In this document: positions 1 to 11,959 of the stretch, one piece after another | Position numbering within the stretch: the first letter of the stretch is position 1 | Layout: every line of letters begins with the position of its first letter | Assembly: GCA_032164245.1 (NCBI GenBank) | Contig: JAVMKO010000003.1 | Location: 132,625,924-132,689,923, forward strand | Direction of reading: 5' to 3' | Length of the DNA stretch: 64,000 nucleotides | Origin: Sternotherus odoratus | Lineage: Eukaryota > Chordata > Testudines > Kinosternidae | Made by a program: the position numbers and the translations under genes | The notes under the pieces: model-generated | Seen by the model: only the letters and a program-made list of their open reading frames with translations | Databases searched by the model: none | What the model was told of the DNA's origin: nothing

Positions 1-189
1 CCCTTTTGCCAGTTAATTGGGATCAGGTGCCTGCCTTAGCCTAACAACCTTAGCTGCTTAATTGGCGACAGGTGTCTTGATTGGCCTGGAGTAGCCTTTG
101 CTTGGCTAACAAGGACCTGCACATCCTGAGGCTGATATATCTGCCTTCCAACACTCTCCTATACCCTTCTGGTCGGACTCCGTCACAGT
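1..189. mobile_element. Partial LTR-like sequence cut by the window edge
   Basis: The stretch ends in '...ggactccgtcaca' and contains the phrases 'gattggcctggagtagcc' and 'gctgatatatctgcctt', which resemble the terminal part of GC-rich sauropsid retroviral LTRs (3' terminus CA). Its other end lies outside the window, so neither orientation nor target duplication can be tested. The family is uncertain. Confidence 0.35.
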
Positions 190-214
190 ATGTTACGTTA
201 AATTAAATTAATCT

Positions 215-866
215 TAGAAAATTAGACACCTTAAGCCTGCCCCCCACCTGTCCTGCAGCCCAACCTCCTGCCCTAAGCCCCCTGCCACACTCCTCCTGCA
301 CCCTAACTCCGTGCCCTGAGCCCCCTGCTGCACCCTGACCCTCTGCCACACCCCTCACTCCTCCTGCACTCCAACCCCTGCCCTGAGCCTTCTGCTGCAC
401 CTTGCACCCCTCCTGCACCCCTCACCCCAACTCCCTGCCCTGAGCCCCCTGCCACGCTCCGCACACCTCTTGCACTCCCTGCCTTGAGCCCCCTGCTGCA
501 CCCTCCACCCCGATCCCCTGTCACACTCCCACCCCTCTTGCACCCCAACTCCCTGTCCTGAGCCTCCTGCAGCACTTCCTGTCCTGAGCCTCCTGCCGCA
601 CCCTGCCCTACGGCCCCTGGCACATCCTGCACCTCAGCTCCCTGCCCTGAACCCCTGCCACACCCCTCGTGCACCCCCCTGGGGGATAGGACGGGGGCAG
701 AGTTGGGGTGGGAGTTTCAGGGAAGGGGTGGGAAGAGGCGGGGTAGGGGTGGAAAGGGAGGAGTGGGTGTGGAGCAGGGGCCAGGGTATCAGTGATGTGG
801 TCCTCGGGCTAGTGTACTAGTCCTTATGTGGCCCTTGTGGTCATTTGAGTTTGAGACCTCTGTTTT
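215..866 (+). mobile_element. hAT-like nonautonomous element, right part, with a C-rich minisatellite core
   Basis: From about 235 to 675 there is an imperfect tandem array built on a unit like 'cctgccctgagccccctgc' alternating with 'cacactcctcctgcaccc'. It is followed by a G-rich strand (680-780) and a right end 'gtggcccttgtggtcatttgagtttgagacctctg' (about 829-863). Its reverse complement resembles the CAGAGGTCTCAAACTCAAATGACC type terminus of hAT MITEs. The matching left terminus is not visible, so the element is truncated or interrupted. The open frames across 203-674 are products of the minisatellite. Confidence 0.5.
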
Positions 867-924
867 AAACACAGGAGGCTGGTTTAATAGTTAGACCCAC
901 ACTTTTAATTAACACTAATGTGAG

Positions 925-1232
925 ATGCTAGTGTACAACCAAGGGGGGAAAAATGATCATCCATGATTTCTAATTTTATAGGAGTAGATGTGTGTGTCCA
1001 TCTTATAGACAGCATTCTGCAAAGTTTCTGCTCCACGGCCCCTTTCCCCTGTCCTGCCTCCAGTCGCGGCCCCCGGGTACGTCCGCCAAAATGCCACCGA
1101 ATGGAAGGTTTCCGCTTTCTTTCTGCGGCATTTTGGTAGGACAAAAATAGACCATGACTTCAGTGGTCTCCCGGGCGGGATCAGCGGCGCCGCCAGGGGG
1201 TGCACGCACCCCACTTTGAAGACCAGTGTTAT
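925..1232. repeat. GC-rich insertion, probably a DNA-transposon remnant
   Basis: A GC-rich block (about 1020-1215) in AT-rich surroundings includes 'aaaatgccaccgaatggaagg' and 'ggcggcgccgccagggggtgcacgcaccccactttgaagaccagtg' type sequence. On the minus strand it starts CACTGGTCTTCAAAGTGGGGTGCG, similar to hAT-type termini. A partner terminus was not identified. Frames of up to 85 codons on the minus strand have no recognisable protein. Confidence 0.35.
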
Positions 1233-1902
1233 AGACAGACATCTTGTTTAAGGCCACATCAGAAATTACAGAAAATTAAATTATAACCTGCATTTTCTCT
1301 CGTTTGCTGTTATTATCATATTGATCATAGTCATTTTTCTCAGGGTGACCTTTACTTTGATTTAATGGATTCTCATTGTTGCAAATTTTTCTTTCTTACC
1401 AAGTAATATAGTTGTAGTGAATCCTTAAGCAATATATTGTCCAGAATATTTGCAAATGTTAAAAACAATAGTTCCTTCTCCAGACACTTGTATTTCATGT
1501 ATTGGAAGAAAGACTTGGACTGCTTTTGTTTTGAGACTTTTTTTTCACCCATTTTATTGAGTGGTGGTATTCTGGGATCAAACTGAATTGTAGAGCATAA
1601 GAGGAGCAGTGAGCGTTTGATGGAAGCAGATGATAAAATGCATCAATTGTGTCAGCTCCTTGCTTCAGTCACATCTGACTTACTATCAGGGTTCCATTAG
1701 ATTCCTATAGCTTTATGTGACAAAAATATGTTATGTAGTTAATGGAACTAGGATATTTGCAGGTTGATTAAAAACAATCTTATTTTCTTTCAGATTTTTG
1801 GCAGGCTTAAGTTCTATTGGAGAACAGCCTCCTCTCTTTAAATTTTTACAACTGAGAGATCAATTGTTCTTTTGAGCTGTTTCTTTCTTTTCTTTATTAC
1901 AG
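1233..1902. other. Unique AT-rich intron upstream of the first exon
   Basis: No gene, RNA or recognisable repeat is visible. The last 25 bases are the pyrimidine-rich tract and acceptor of the exon at 1903. Confidence 0.6.
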
Positions 1903-1964
1903 TGAATCCAGCAGCCTGAGCAGCAGTGATGCTGGTTTGTTTACCAATGATGAGGGAAGACAAG
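1903..1964 (+). CDS. GPATCH2: GPATCH2 internal coding exon (62 bp)
   Basis: This is an internal exon of the G-patch domain protein GPATCH2, a nuclear protein whose C-terminal G-patch is of the type that binds and stimulates DEAH-box RNA helicases. The acceptor AG is at 1901-1902 after a T-rich tract (1879-1898) and the donor GT is at 1965-1966. The exon opens with the last base of a codon, reads [18 protein letters not shown] and then RQ, and ends with the first base of a Gly codon. This matches from memory the acidic serine-rich segment of vertebrate GPATCH2 (human has [20 protein letters not shown]). The exon is too short to show a domain. The next exon at 4793 completes the split Gly codon, which supports both borders. 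The identification is strong because three consecutive exons match in order, phase and strand. Confidence 0.93.
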
Positions 1965-2404
1965 GTACTGAAACATCATTAATTATTTTTTTTTGCCAAA
2001 CTGCATCAGTTTAAATTCTGCAATCATTACAAGTTACTTCATAGGTGGTGAAATTCCTTTATGAGACTGCCTAGTGAGTTGAGGTATAGTGCTTTTTTTT
2101 AGCTTCTTAAATGTGATGGAAAGGTGTCTTGTCTCAATGACCGTAAGTAATTACATTCCGTGATTATCTCAAAAGGCTAGTATGTGAAGCTTATAATATT
2201 ACTGAAGATTGTGTTTTGAGACTGTATTGAGTACATCTTGCATACTTCATTCTCTTCATTATACTATCTGACAAGTTCACAAGAGACTGGTAGCCCTTCC
2301 CACATTTATCCAGAATGCCTTAAAAAACAAGGGCTGGATATTGTGATGATAGTGCTCTGAACAAAAACTAAGTGTCTCTTATGAATCCAAAATAAGACTG
2401 AAAA

Positions 2405-2700
2405 TCCCAATATTATTTAGGGAGTTTTCTCCCCACCACTCAGTGCTGGTTTCAAAAGCCCGAAAGCAGCATTCCACTGTGGTTAGTACAAGAAATCTCA
2501 TGTCGTAGCTACTACATGTGGCAATGTCAATGTACTCTTGCCTTTGTAACTTAAGGAATAACTCTACTGCCACTCATGACACGTTAGTGAGAGCGTGCAA
2601 CATATTGATCAACAGTGCAGAATCCATTCCTGCAGACTGAAGAGGCAGAGCGCACAGTACACAAACTGTCGAAAGATGGTGCCAAATGTAGACAGAAGCA
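2405..2700 (-). pseudogene. PIF/Harbinger transposase fragment (N-terminal region)
   Basis: Read on the minus strand, this region parallels the start of the larger Harbinger transposase at 38119. Both have 'catttggcaccatctttc', a following 'ctctg-ctt' segment, a start-like ATG, and then a peptide with AVELFLKL, YDMRFLVL, TTVECCFRAFETSTEWW. In the 38 kb copy the equivalent blocks are AVNLLLKI, YDTKLLVSF and TVERRFWAWETS. The longest uninterrupted frame is 2379-2573 (64 codons). Only the N-terminal portion survives, with no catalytic residues. It is clearly diverged from the 38 kb copy, so it is a separate older insertion or a related subfamily. It lies antisense to GPATCH2. Confidence 0.7.
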
Positions 2701-3321
2701 CCCTTTTCTGGAACCTACCAATTTTGGTATTAATAGTTATCACTGAGGATTTTAAGGCCATCATTTAATCCATAAGGGACCAGTGACATCTTTCTAATTC
2801 TTCTTAATATTCTTGTAACACTGAACTGAGCCAGGGCTAGAACCAGCACTTTCAGCCAGTAATGATATGCTTGGCCTGGTATTGGGGAATTGCCTCACAT
2901 TTTAATTACAAAATGAAATCATTGTGGATTATTGTAATATCCTTTTTTCCACTTTTCTTCAAGGCTCTGCTTGGATTTTCATGACAATGTTCTTTTTGTT
3001 GTCAGAGTGACAACATTTAGCACAATCAAAGTGGAAGAAATTGCAAATTGCTGATCATGTTACATGATTATCCAATATTGAAATATTAAAATATGCTTGA
3101 ATACTTCACAAAATACATCTGATATGTAGGTTATTCTGTGACTGACATAAACTTGACTGTGTAAAGCCACTTGTCTATTTAATTAAATTGAATAATTTTA
3201 CTTGAAGGTTTTTAGCCCATACATATTTAATGTTTGTTAAACATCCGTGTAATGTGTGTTTCGTGTAGTCTTGCAGATTTAAAAATGTGAAAGGCACGGT
3301 ACAGTTTTATACATGGAAATA

Positions 3322-3757
3322 CAGTAAAACCTCCATTTAACGGACTAATACGGGCAGGGGGGTGTCCGTTAAATCAAAAAGTCCATTATTTAATAAATAA
3401 AAAAACCCGAGCTGTCAGAGCAGCAGCCCGCCCGCCACAGGGTCGGGGCAGCAGCTCCGCAGCCTGCCCGCTGCCAGGACCCGGGTGGCAGCCGGGAGCC
3501 GGCAGCCAGCCTGCCCGCTGCTGGGACCCAGGCGGCAGCCAGGAGCCTGCAGCCAGACCACCTGCTGCCGGGACCGGGGCGGGAGCCGGCAGCCAGCTCG
3601 CCAGCGGCCGGGACCGGGGCGGGAGCCGGCAGCCAGCCACCTGTGAAGGGGACCGGGGCCGCAGCCAGGAGGGGTCGCGGTCTGATATGGATCAGAAATT
3701 TTGTCCGTTGCATCCGAAGTCCGTTAAATCGAGGTCCGTTAAATCGAGGTTTTACTG
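3322..3757 (-). mobile_element. pogo/Tigger-like nonautonomous element with GC-rich minisatellite core (copy A)
   Basis: The element is bounded by inverted termini: 'cagtaaaacctccatttaacggac' at the left and 'gtccgttaaatcgaggttttactg' at the right. It is flanked by TA on both sides (3320-3321 and 3758-3759), the hallmark of Tc1/mariner-superfamily insertion. The right end carries a second tandem 'gaggtccgttaaatc' unit. The interior (3415-3680) is a tandem GC-rich minisatellite with units like 'gggagccggcagccag'. The same element in the opposite orientation is at 60336-60847. No transposase is encoded. The open frames at 3386-3773 (minus) and 3643-3906 (plus) arise from the termini and minisatellite. 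The minus strand label is arbitrary and marks orientation opposite to the 60 kb copy. Confidence 0.85.
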
Positions 3758-4692
3758 TACTTATGATAAACAAATTGGATACTTTAAAGATCCGTTATGT
3801 AGAACTACACTACCAGGCATGGTACCAGTTTGATAGCATACTACTTTTAAAATTCCTGGATTTGAGGACAGTTAGTGAAGTCTTAAGAGGATATTGTCAA
3901 ATTTAACGGATTTCCTACTAAATGGAGGTAAGTAAGTGGGGAATTAGCAGTTCAGGACCTCAATGACAGAATGATGGTCTCAGACTTTTAAAATATAGTG
4001 TTCTATACTCTTCTTTTTTACTACCTCTGTGTTTGTATAAAACAGTGTTTTTAAAACTTAGTTCACCGTTAATTAAATGTTGTGGGGAGGGGGAGAGAGG
4101 TTATTTTTTATATCCGATTAGTTAAACCAGACTTTGATGTTATTTAATGTTGAATTTTTCTTGCTTTTGCCATTTTTCCTCTAATATTTACTGAAAATGT
4201 CCATAAAATATTTTTGTTAAAAATGATCACGTTCATAATGCAATACAGGGCATTTCTCAGTATATTTCATAGTACTGTCACTTTTCATTTAAAATCAACT
4301 TTTTCAAAACTTATTTCTTAATGAACTTAATCAGATTAATTTTATTTAGTCACATCTGTTCATGATTGTTTCCCCCTTTTACATGCCATACAAATCATGA
4401 AATTAAGCTAATTATATACCATTATCAGCTGCAAAGAACTGGTTTCACAGTTTTATACCTTTTAATTCCCAGCAGGAGATTAAGGCTTGTTTTTTGTTAA
4501 TGGGAAAAGTGCAGTAACTTAAATGGATTTCCCTGCAGTTATCACCAAAGGATTAACCAGTTTATTATTGTTTTTTCACATTCTAAATTGGTTCCAAAAC
4601 ATTACATTTTATGTGTTCTTATTGATGGCATTATTTGTCATGCTATTAAAACATATTCTCCAAGCAGAGTTGCTATATACAAATAATTGTAG

Positions 4693-5831
<1,139 letters not shown>

Positions 5832-5911
5832 GTTTCCAGAGTAGATTTAGTCATCTTCATGGAATGCCAGCAAGGAACATCAAAAAGGTTTCAGGAAACC
5901 CAGCTGCGTTG
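5832..5911 (+). CDS. GPATCH2: GPATCH2 internal coding exon (80 bp)
   Basis: This is the third and last GPATCH2 exon found here. Acceptor AG is at 5830-5831 (cttgtag) and donor GT at 5912-5913 (gtaggt). Two bases complete the split Gly codon, then 26 whole codons read FQSRFSHLHGMPARNIKKVS and GNPAAL, so the exon ends in phase 0. The motif FQ-R-SRLHGM--KNIKK is shared with vertebrate GPATCH2. The C-terminal half is variable, as it is in human. The next expected exons (a block with MVHFSPD and HDHWFSPGARTEHD, then the G-patch with NMGWTPGSGLG) were looked for by eye downstream to 64000 and not found. The gene presumably continues beyond the window. Confidence 0.92.
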
Positions 5912-6064
5912 GTAGGTGTGCTTTTTTTTCACTCATAACAAAACAAAAACCCAAAAACCAAATGCATATTCCTCTTTCATTGATATCCTAATGTTTGTAT
6001 GTAGCTGAAGTGATTCATTCTTTTACAGTGTGCAAATTGGAATGGCAAGGCTCTACTATAAACT

Positions 6065-7195
6065 GGTTTCAAAGTGGTAGCCGTGTTAGTCTGTATCCAC
6101 GAAAAGAATGAGGAGTACTTGTGGCACCTTAGAAACTAATGTTTATTTAGGCATAAGCTTTCGTGGGCTAAAACCCACTTCATCAGATGTATAGAGTGGA
6201 ACATACAATAGGAAGATGTTCTCTATGTATATATACAGAGAACATGAAAAGATCGGATTTGCCATACCAACTCAAAAGAGGCTAATTAATTAAGGTGAGC
6301 TATTATCAGCAGGAAAAAAAACACTTTTTGTAGTGATAATCAGGATGGCCCATTTCAAGCAGTCGACAAGAAGGTGTGAGTAACAGTAGGGGAAAATGAA
6401 CAGACAGCTCCCTAACCTGAAGCAAATACTCCCCAGCAACCACACCATACCACATAACAGAAACACCAACCCAGGAACCTATCTTTGCAACCAAGTCCGG
6501 TGCCAACTCTGTCCATATATTTAGTCAAGTGACCATCACAGGACCTAATCACATCAGCCATGCAACCAGGGGCTCATTCACTTGCACATCTACCAATGTT
6601 ATATATGCCATCATGTACCAGCAATGCCCCTCTGCCATGTACATTGGCCAGATTGGACAGTCTCTACTCAAAAGAATTAATGGACACAAATCTGACATCA
6701 GGAATCATAACGTTCAAAAGCCAATAGGAGTTTTCAGTCTCTGTGGCCACTCAGTAACCAACCTAAAAGTGGCAATTCTTCAACACACAAACTTCAGAAA
6801 CAGACTAATGAGAAACTGTTGAACTGGATTTAAATTGCAAACTGGATACCATTAATCAAGCTTGAATAAAGACTGGGAGTGGCTGGGTCATTACACACAT
6901 TGAAATCTTTCCCCATGTTAATTTTCCACTACTGTTACTCACACCTTCTTGTCAACTGTTTGAAATGGACCATCCTGATTATCACAACAAAAGGTTTCCC
7001 CCTCCCCCCCCCCCGCTGATAATAGCTCACCTTAATTAATTAGCCTTTTAGAATTGGTATGGCAACCCCCATCTTTTCATGTTCTCTCTCTGTGTGGGTG
7101 TGTTTGTATGTATCTTCCTACTGTATGTTCCACTTTATACATCTAATGCCCAAATACATTGGTTAGTCTCTGGAGGTGCCACAAGTACTCCTTGT
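6065..7195 (+). mobile_element. Penelope-like retroelement remnant with long inverted arms
   Basis: A central segment encoding a GIY-YIG-like domain (6430-6900) is flanked by arms that are inverted copies of one another. Left-arm 'gctaattaattaaggtgagctattatcagcagg' (6281-6313) is mirrored by 'ccgctgataatagctcaccttaattaattagc' (about 7013-7044). 'gagtacttgtggcacctta' (about 6113-6131) is mirrored by 'aggtgccacaagtactc' (about 7174-7190). 'gacaagaaggtgtgagtaacagta' (about 6366-6389) is mirrored near 6930-6953. The arms are therefore roughly 300 bases each. Penelope-like elements are known for a C-terminal GIY-YIG endonuclease and terminal repeats that can be inverted. The left tip 'gtagccgtgttagtctgtatcc' is a motif I recall as abundant in turtle genomes. 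No reverse-transcriptase domain remains. Confidence 0.75.
6430..6912 (+). pseudogene. GIY-YIG endonuclease domain of a Penelope-like element (decayed)
   Basis: In intact Penelope-like elements this domain nicks target DNA for retrotransposition. The segment begins with NTNPGTYLCNQVRCQLCPYI (a Cys-rich motif, C...C..C) ending in a stop at 6522-6524. A one-base shift leads into the main frame 6529-6822, with STNVIYAIMYQQCPSAMYIG followed by QIGQSLLKRINGHKSDIRNH. VIY...YIG corresponds to the GIY-YIG signature and R/H in KRINGHKSD to the conserved catalytic neighbourhood. Further on, SLCGHSVTNLKVAILQH matches the typical C-terminal part, and in a shifted frame near 6865 LNKDWEWLGHY is recognisable. 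At least three frame breaks make it non-functional. Confidence 0.7.
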
Positions 7196-7204
7196 ACTGT
7201 AAAG

Positions 7205-7554
7205 CAGTTCTAACACTTTTATCTTTGTTTTTTAATTCTTCACCTTCCAACACTATGATATTATAATGGAATGATTCAAACAAAGTTTTAATTTGAAGAA
7301 TGTTCTTTAATTCTTTACGTTATGAACTGTAGGGGAAAAAAGTTAAAGGAAAATGCACATTTCAATATATGACAGATGTACGTGAAGAAAGGGATATTTA
7401 TCTAAACAAATCACATTGTAGAGAGAAATTATTTTTACGTTTTAACTTGTCTTTTGTAAGTTACTCATGCACCTGTAACTAGGTGTTTGTGGCACATAGG
7501 ATTAATGTACTGTTATTTTTTCTGTGGAGAACTCTCCTCTGTTTCACTCTCAAC

Positions 7555-7556
<2 letters not shown>
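7205..7556. other. Unique intron sequence
   Basis: AT-rich sequence without a recognisable gene, RNA or repeat. Confidence 0.5.

Positions 7557-7590
<34 letters not shown>
7557..7590. repeat. (TG)n microsatellite
   Basis: About 16 uninterrupted TG dinucleotides run directly into 'tatatacatat', the target site of the LTR that follows. The cysteine/valine and threonine/histidine runs of frames crossing this region come from the microsatellite. Confidence 0.97.
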
Positions 7591-7594
<4 letters not shown>

Positions 7595-7599
7595 CATAT

Positions 7600-7973
7600 T
7601 GTAGCAGATCGCCTTCTCGCCCCCACGTCACAAACAGGCAGGAGACTCTTCTGTGGCTCCCAACAGTGCTCTTTATTCACAGTGCAGCTTATGCAACCCC
7701 ACCACCTACTATACACAGCTCTACAGTTTGGCTCCTTCACAGCTCTACAGTTTAGCTCCTCTACACCCCCCCCCCCCCACCCCCCGGGCTTCCTTCGTGG
7801 CAGACTTTTATTCCCCCTGAGGAGGCTGCCAGGTGCAACCCATAAGGCTGAGCCCTCTGCAGCCAGGTGGCTGATTAGCCTTCTCTGCAAGGGGAGGTTT
7901 GCAGAGGGTTTTTCTCCCTCTTAAAGGGCCCAGCAGGGCTGGCTCAGGCACTCCTGGCCAGCACCCTGCCACA
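7600..7973 (-). mobile_element. Solo LTR of an endogenous retrovirus (374 bp)
   Basis: The element starts TGTAGCAG and ends CTGCCACA, giving TG...CA ends with short imperfect terminal inverted repeats. It is flanked by 'atat' on both sides (7596-7599 and 7974-7977), a 4-bp target duplication. On the minus strand AATAAAG (complement of 'ctttatt' near 7670) is placed about 70 bases from the far end, as a polyadenylation signal would be, so the LTR is probably read on the minus strand. It contains a C-run near 7767-7785. No gag or pol sequence is attached, so it is a recombined solo LTR. The simple-sequence context makes the 4-bp duplication suggestive rather than conclusive. Confidence 0.7.
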
Positions 7974-7984
7974 ATATGTATGTG

Positions 7985-10975
7985 TATATATAATATAATA
8001 CTTTTAAGGCGGTGTTAAAATGAAGTTAGTGATATACTCATATATGCACATCACAAAATCCCCAGAGCCTCTAAGCACAAATGTTGTTATTAAAGGTCCC
8101 CTCAGTTGTAGGAATAAAATGTTGATGAAGAGACAGACACCAGTTATCACTGCCTTTTTTCAGATAAAACTGTGTGGATTTGAAAACTCTTTTTGGAGGG
8201 CGAGTGAAAGAAAGAGAAGGAGGGACAGCTTTTAAAATAATGTTTAAAAAAATGACTCATAGAGGTGAGCTGTAATTCTCTATCAGAATGGGAGTTGAGA
8301 GGTGAAGGGAGAGCAAGGAGAGCTCATTTCAATATAACTCAAGGGTGTGTTCTGGTATAACCATATCCTAGAATGATAAATTCCAAGGCCTTCAGCCCAT
8401 CCTCTAATGTCTAAGAATACTGTTAATTTGCTTTATTAGAATAATGTGATGATGGAAACTGTAGAAGGTATTACATATGCAGAGCATAGAAATTTAACCC
8501 TTTTGGAAAAAGGTAAATTTTGTAATGGAAATCTTTGTCCAGTAATTGCCATTCAGAATTGAATAAGAAAAACCTTGGCCTATGAACTCTACCTTTTAGT
8601 GGTCATGAATTAGATGAATGCTATCTAGTTCTTGGTTTCATATCTACCTATTTTTATTTTTGGTTCACTGCTTACTTGAGCATATCTGGGATTTGTAGCC
8701 CATTTTCTAGTCTTATTGCAATCTCGCTCTGATATTTTATAGGAGCTATTACAACTGATAGGTTAGCTTCATGGTATTGATGATACATAGCTTAACCACC
8801 TTAAAAACTGCCTTTCCCCTCTAAATAGTAAAAAGATGATTAAATTTCAGTTGATGGAAATATACTGCATATGTGTATATATAACAGGAGATGTGTTGCT
8901 TTCTGGTACAAGTTCTGGTTTGTTATAAGCACCTGTCTCCTTTTCAAGAAAACCTCATGTGTATTAATAATAAAGTAGTTTCCGGTATAACAACTGCATG
9001 CTCTTCATTAAAGAAAGATAACTGAATTATTTCTAGAAGATACATTTATTGTTACATAATATTCTGACCACGTGGTATGTTCCCAGAGACAGTTTCAAAG
9101 AAGGGTAAAATACCCTGCGAAGCTCCATATTTGGGGGGGAGGGGGGGAGTATATATCTGGCAAATGTACAGCTAGCTGTTAGCTTGAACAGTTTCCTGAT
9201 CTGCAGGTATCCTGGGCATACGATTATTTTTGCAGTCACACCCATCACATCCAACTTGGATTTTTTGGTTCTTCATGTCAGAACACACAAGATTGTTTGT
9301 TTGTTTGTTATCAATGGATGATTTTCAAAGAAAATCTTTTAAATATGCCAATCCCAGCGACATAAAGAAAAAAAATAATTTAATACCTGTGACATCTGAT
9401 AACTCAGAACAAGAAGTAATTACTGCTGTTATATTGTTACACTGAAGAGCTAGAATGCTTTTAGAAAGATTAATATCCTGAGTTAAAGAAGAATATTGCA
9501 GACTCAACCCATTGAACAGAATGTGATGGTGACCTAATTCTTTCATTTTTAACGGAGATGAGTCTGTGATGTCTGCTCAAGAGTAGTGATACAGACTTGA
9601 AAAGAAAAAGGGGAGGGGAGAAATGGAAATTCTACAGTGAGGTGTGCCAGTGTATAACACACATTATAAGGATATTTAGTCAAAGTGCATCTACGTTGTT
9701 CACATAGGTCCAAATCCTGCAATAAGTTCAGTGCAGATGAACCCTTATATCTTTGCAGAGCTCAAGACAGTGGGGCTCTACAAAGATACATGGATCTACT
9801 GGCAGAAATTCTGTTGTAGAATCAAGACCATGGTAATTTAATGAAATCCTGAAAACATTTCTGAGCTGCTGTGGAACGGCAATTTTTTTAGTTATGGTAA
9901 TACTTTTTTACATGATCTTCCTCCTATTAAGGAAACAAAATTCATGTTAAATGTAAGCTCACCAGCTGTCATTATTACATATTGCATTTTGTATTTTTGG
10001 AATAGCACCTTGTTATAATACTGAATACATTCTTCGCATTTTGTTTCTGTTACAAGACATGGGGGCTGAGAATCTGGAGTGGGATATTTGTTTGTGTATC
10101 AGTTAGTACTTTTTAATTTACATTAGCCCCAACTTGGCACGCAGATTGTCAGAAAAATATTCAGACATACATTTTAATGGGCCATTTGAACAAATTTTAA
10201 ACAGTCTCTCTCTGTTTCTCTCTCATTAGTGTACTGCTTTTTGTGAACTGAATCACTTTTTAAATTATCTGATTCTTATGTCTGGTTCATTCAGTGATGC
10301 CAAAATCTAGTTTTTGATATTCTACATTAGCAAGATATGTGACATGAAGATCCCTGTCTAATCCAGCATATAGGTTTGATGGAGCATCATGAAATGGATA
10401 GACATATATTGAACAGTGACAATAAATATAAACACTGAACCACCGCTATTCACTTCGCTTCGTCCAATCGGCACATTGAATAAGGCACAAGTCCTATGGA
10501 AAAATAGTTTATGCTCACGTAACTAAATTACTATCTTGTAATATGAAAATACGAAGAGGGAGCAACAAGGTTGGAAGACATCCTTAAATTTGGCATTTCA
10601 TGATTTGAATGCTTCACTTTGCAGCCTCAATGTTTTTCACATAGTTCCGTTTTTAATGATTATAAATATCTGTGTAATTTTTTGGTTCGCTAAACCCTTT
10701 ACTTAAAGTGCTTCATGTTTGTACTAGGCATGTTTTAATTCAAAATCTGTAAAAATGGCATAAGCCTATTTTTTGTAATTCGTGCTACATATCAATGTTT
10801 GTTAGTAGATTTTTTTTTAGTAGGTGTACTACATAAAAATCCGCTGAGTTCAGTCGGAGTTGCCATATTTAGATTTCTCTTACTCTGATCAATTTTTTTA
10901 ATGTGTCCATTATGTCAATGTACAGCATTCTTACTATCAGAAATTCACATATAGTGATTCTGAGTGGTAGTACTA
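7985..10975. other. Mostly unique intron, one old dispersed repeat
   Basis: No coding region was recognised. A G-tract (GGGGGGGAGGGGGGG) lies at about 9132-9148. The stretch 9705-9830 ('ccaaatcctgcaataagttcagtgcag...tggggctctacaaagata') resembles an old amniote dispersed repeat. The rest is AT-rich and featureless. Confidence 0.5.
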
Positions 10976-11865
10976 CAGAATCATAGAAATGTAGGGCTGC
11001 TAGGGACTTGAGAGGTCATCAAGTTCAGCCACCTTCACTGAGACAGGACCAAGTAAACCTAGACCATCTCTGACAAGTGTTTGTCCAACTGTTCTTAAAA
11101 ACCTCCAGTGATGAAGATTCCACAGCCTTCCTTGGAAACCTATTCCAGAATTTAACTACCCTGATAGAAAGTTTTTTCTCTCATATCTAATGTAAGTATC
11201 TCTTACTACAAATTAAGCCCATTACTTTTTGGCCTACGTTCAGTGGACATGGGGAATAATTGATCACCATCTTCTTTATAACAGCTGTTAATGTATTTGA
11301 AGACTGTTCACAGGTCCCCCTCCGTTTTCTTTTCTCAAGACTAAACATGTCCAGTCTTTTTAACCTTTCCTCTTAAGTCAGGTTTTCTAAAACTTTTATA
11401 ATTTTTGTTGCTCTTTTCTGGACTTTAATTCACATCTTTCCTAAAGTATGGCATCCAGAATTGGATATACTACTCCAGCTGGGGCCTCCACAATGCTGAA
11501 TTGAGGAGGACAATTACCTCCTTTCTCTTGCATCCCAGTCGCATTGTTGACTCACATTCGGTTGGTGATCCACTCTAATCCCCAGATGCTTTTCAGCAGT
11601 GCTAGCCAGTTACTCCCCTTTTGGAGTTGCACATTTGATTTTTCCTTCGTAAGTGTAATACTTTAAATGTCTTTTATTGAATTTCATCTTGTTGATTTTG
11701 GACTAATTCTCTAATTTATCAATGTCTTTTTGAGTTCTAATCCTGTACTCAAGTCTTTCAACCCCTCCCAACGTGGTGTCATCTGGAAATGTTATAAGCA
11801 CTCTCTTTAATAACTTGGATAATGGAGTAATCTTAATTCTTTAATACTACAGGTTTCAGAGTACT
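10976..11865 (-). mobile_element. CR1 LINE 3' part
   Basis: The left edge 'agaatcatagaaatgtagggctgctagggacttgagaggtcatcaag' is the reverse complement of the well-known CR1 3' terminus, which ends in ATTCTATGATTCT-type repeats. The following 800 bases keep CR1 landmarks on the minus strand: 'cttggaaacctattccagaatttaactaccctgatagaaag', 'tgctcttttctggactttaattcac', 'gcatccagaattggat' and 'ctcatctggaaatg'. CR1 is the dominant LINE clade of birds, crocodilians and turtles. The copy is 5'-truncated and too diverged for an open reverse-transcriptase frame. Confidence 0.88.
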
Positions 11866-11959
11866 GTGTCTAGCTATATCATCACATATGGTACTATCTC
11901 TTGGATCCCCATCAAGTTACCAAAGGTATTTCAGTATTTAACAAAATGATATAATGAAT

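Noticed and set aside
203..674. Overlapping minus-strand open frames of 62-123 codons rich in Gly, Arg and Cys
   Set aside because: They are translations of a C-rich minisatellite in a transposon remnant, open in more than one frame.
3386..3906. Open frames of 84-127 codons on both strands, Pro/Ala/Gly-rich
   Set aside because: They run through the Tigger-like element's GC-rich core and termini. The same peptides reappear at 60 kb.
7483..7924. Frames with Cys-Val or Thr-His runs
   Set aside because: They cross the (TG)n microsatellite and the solo LTR.
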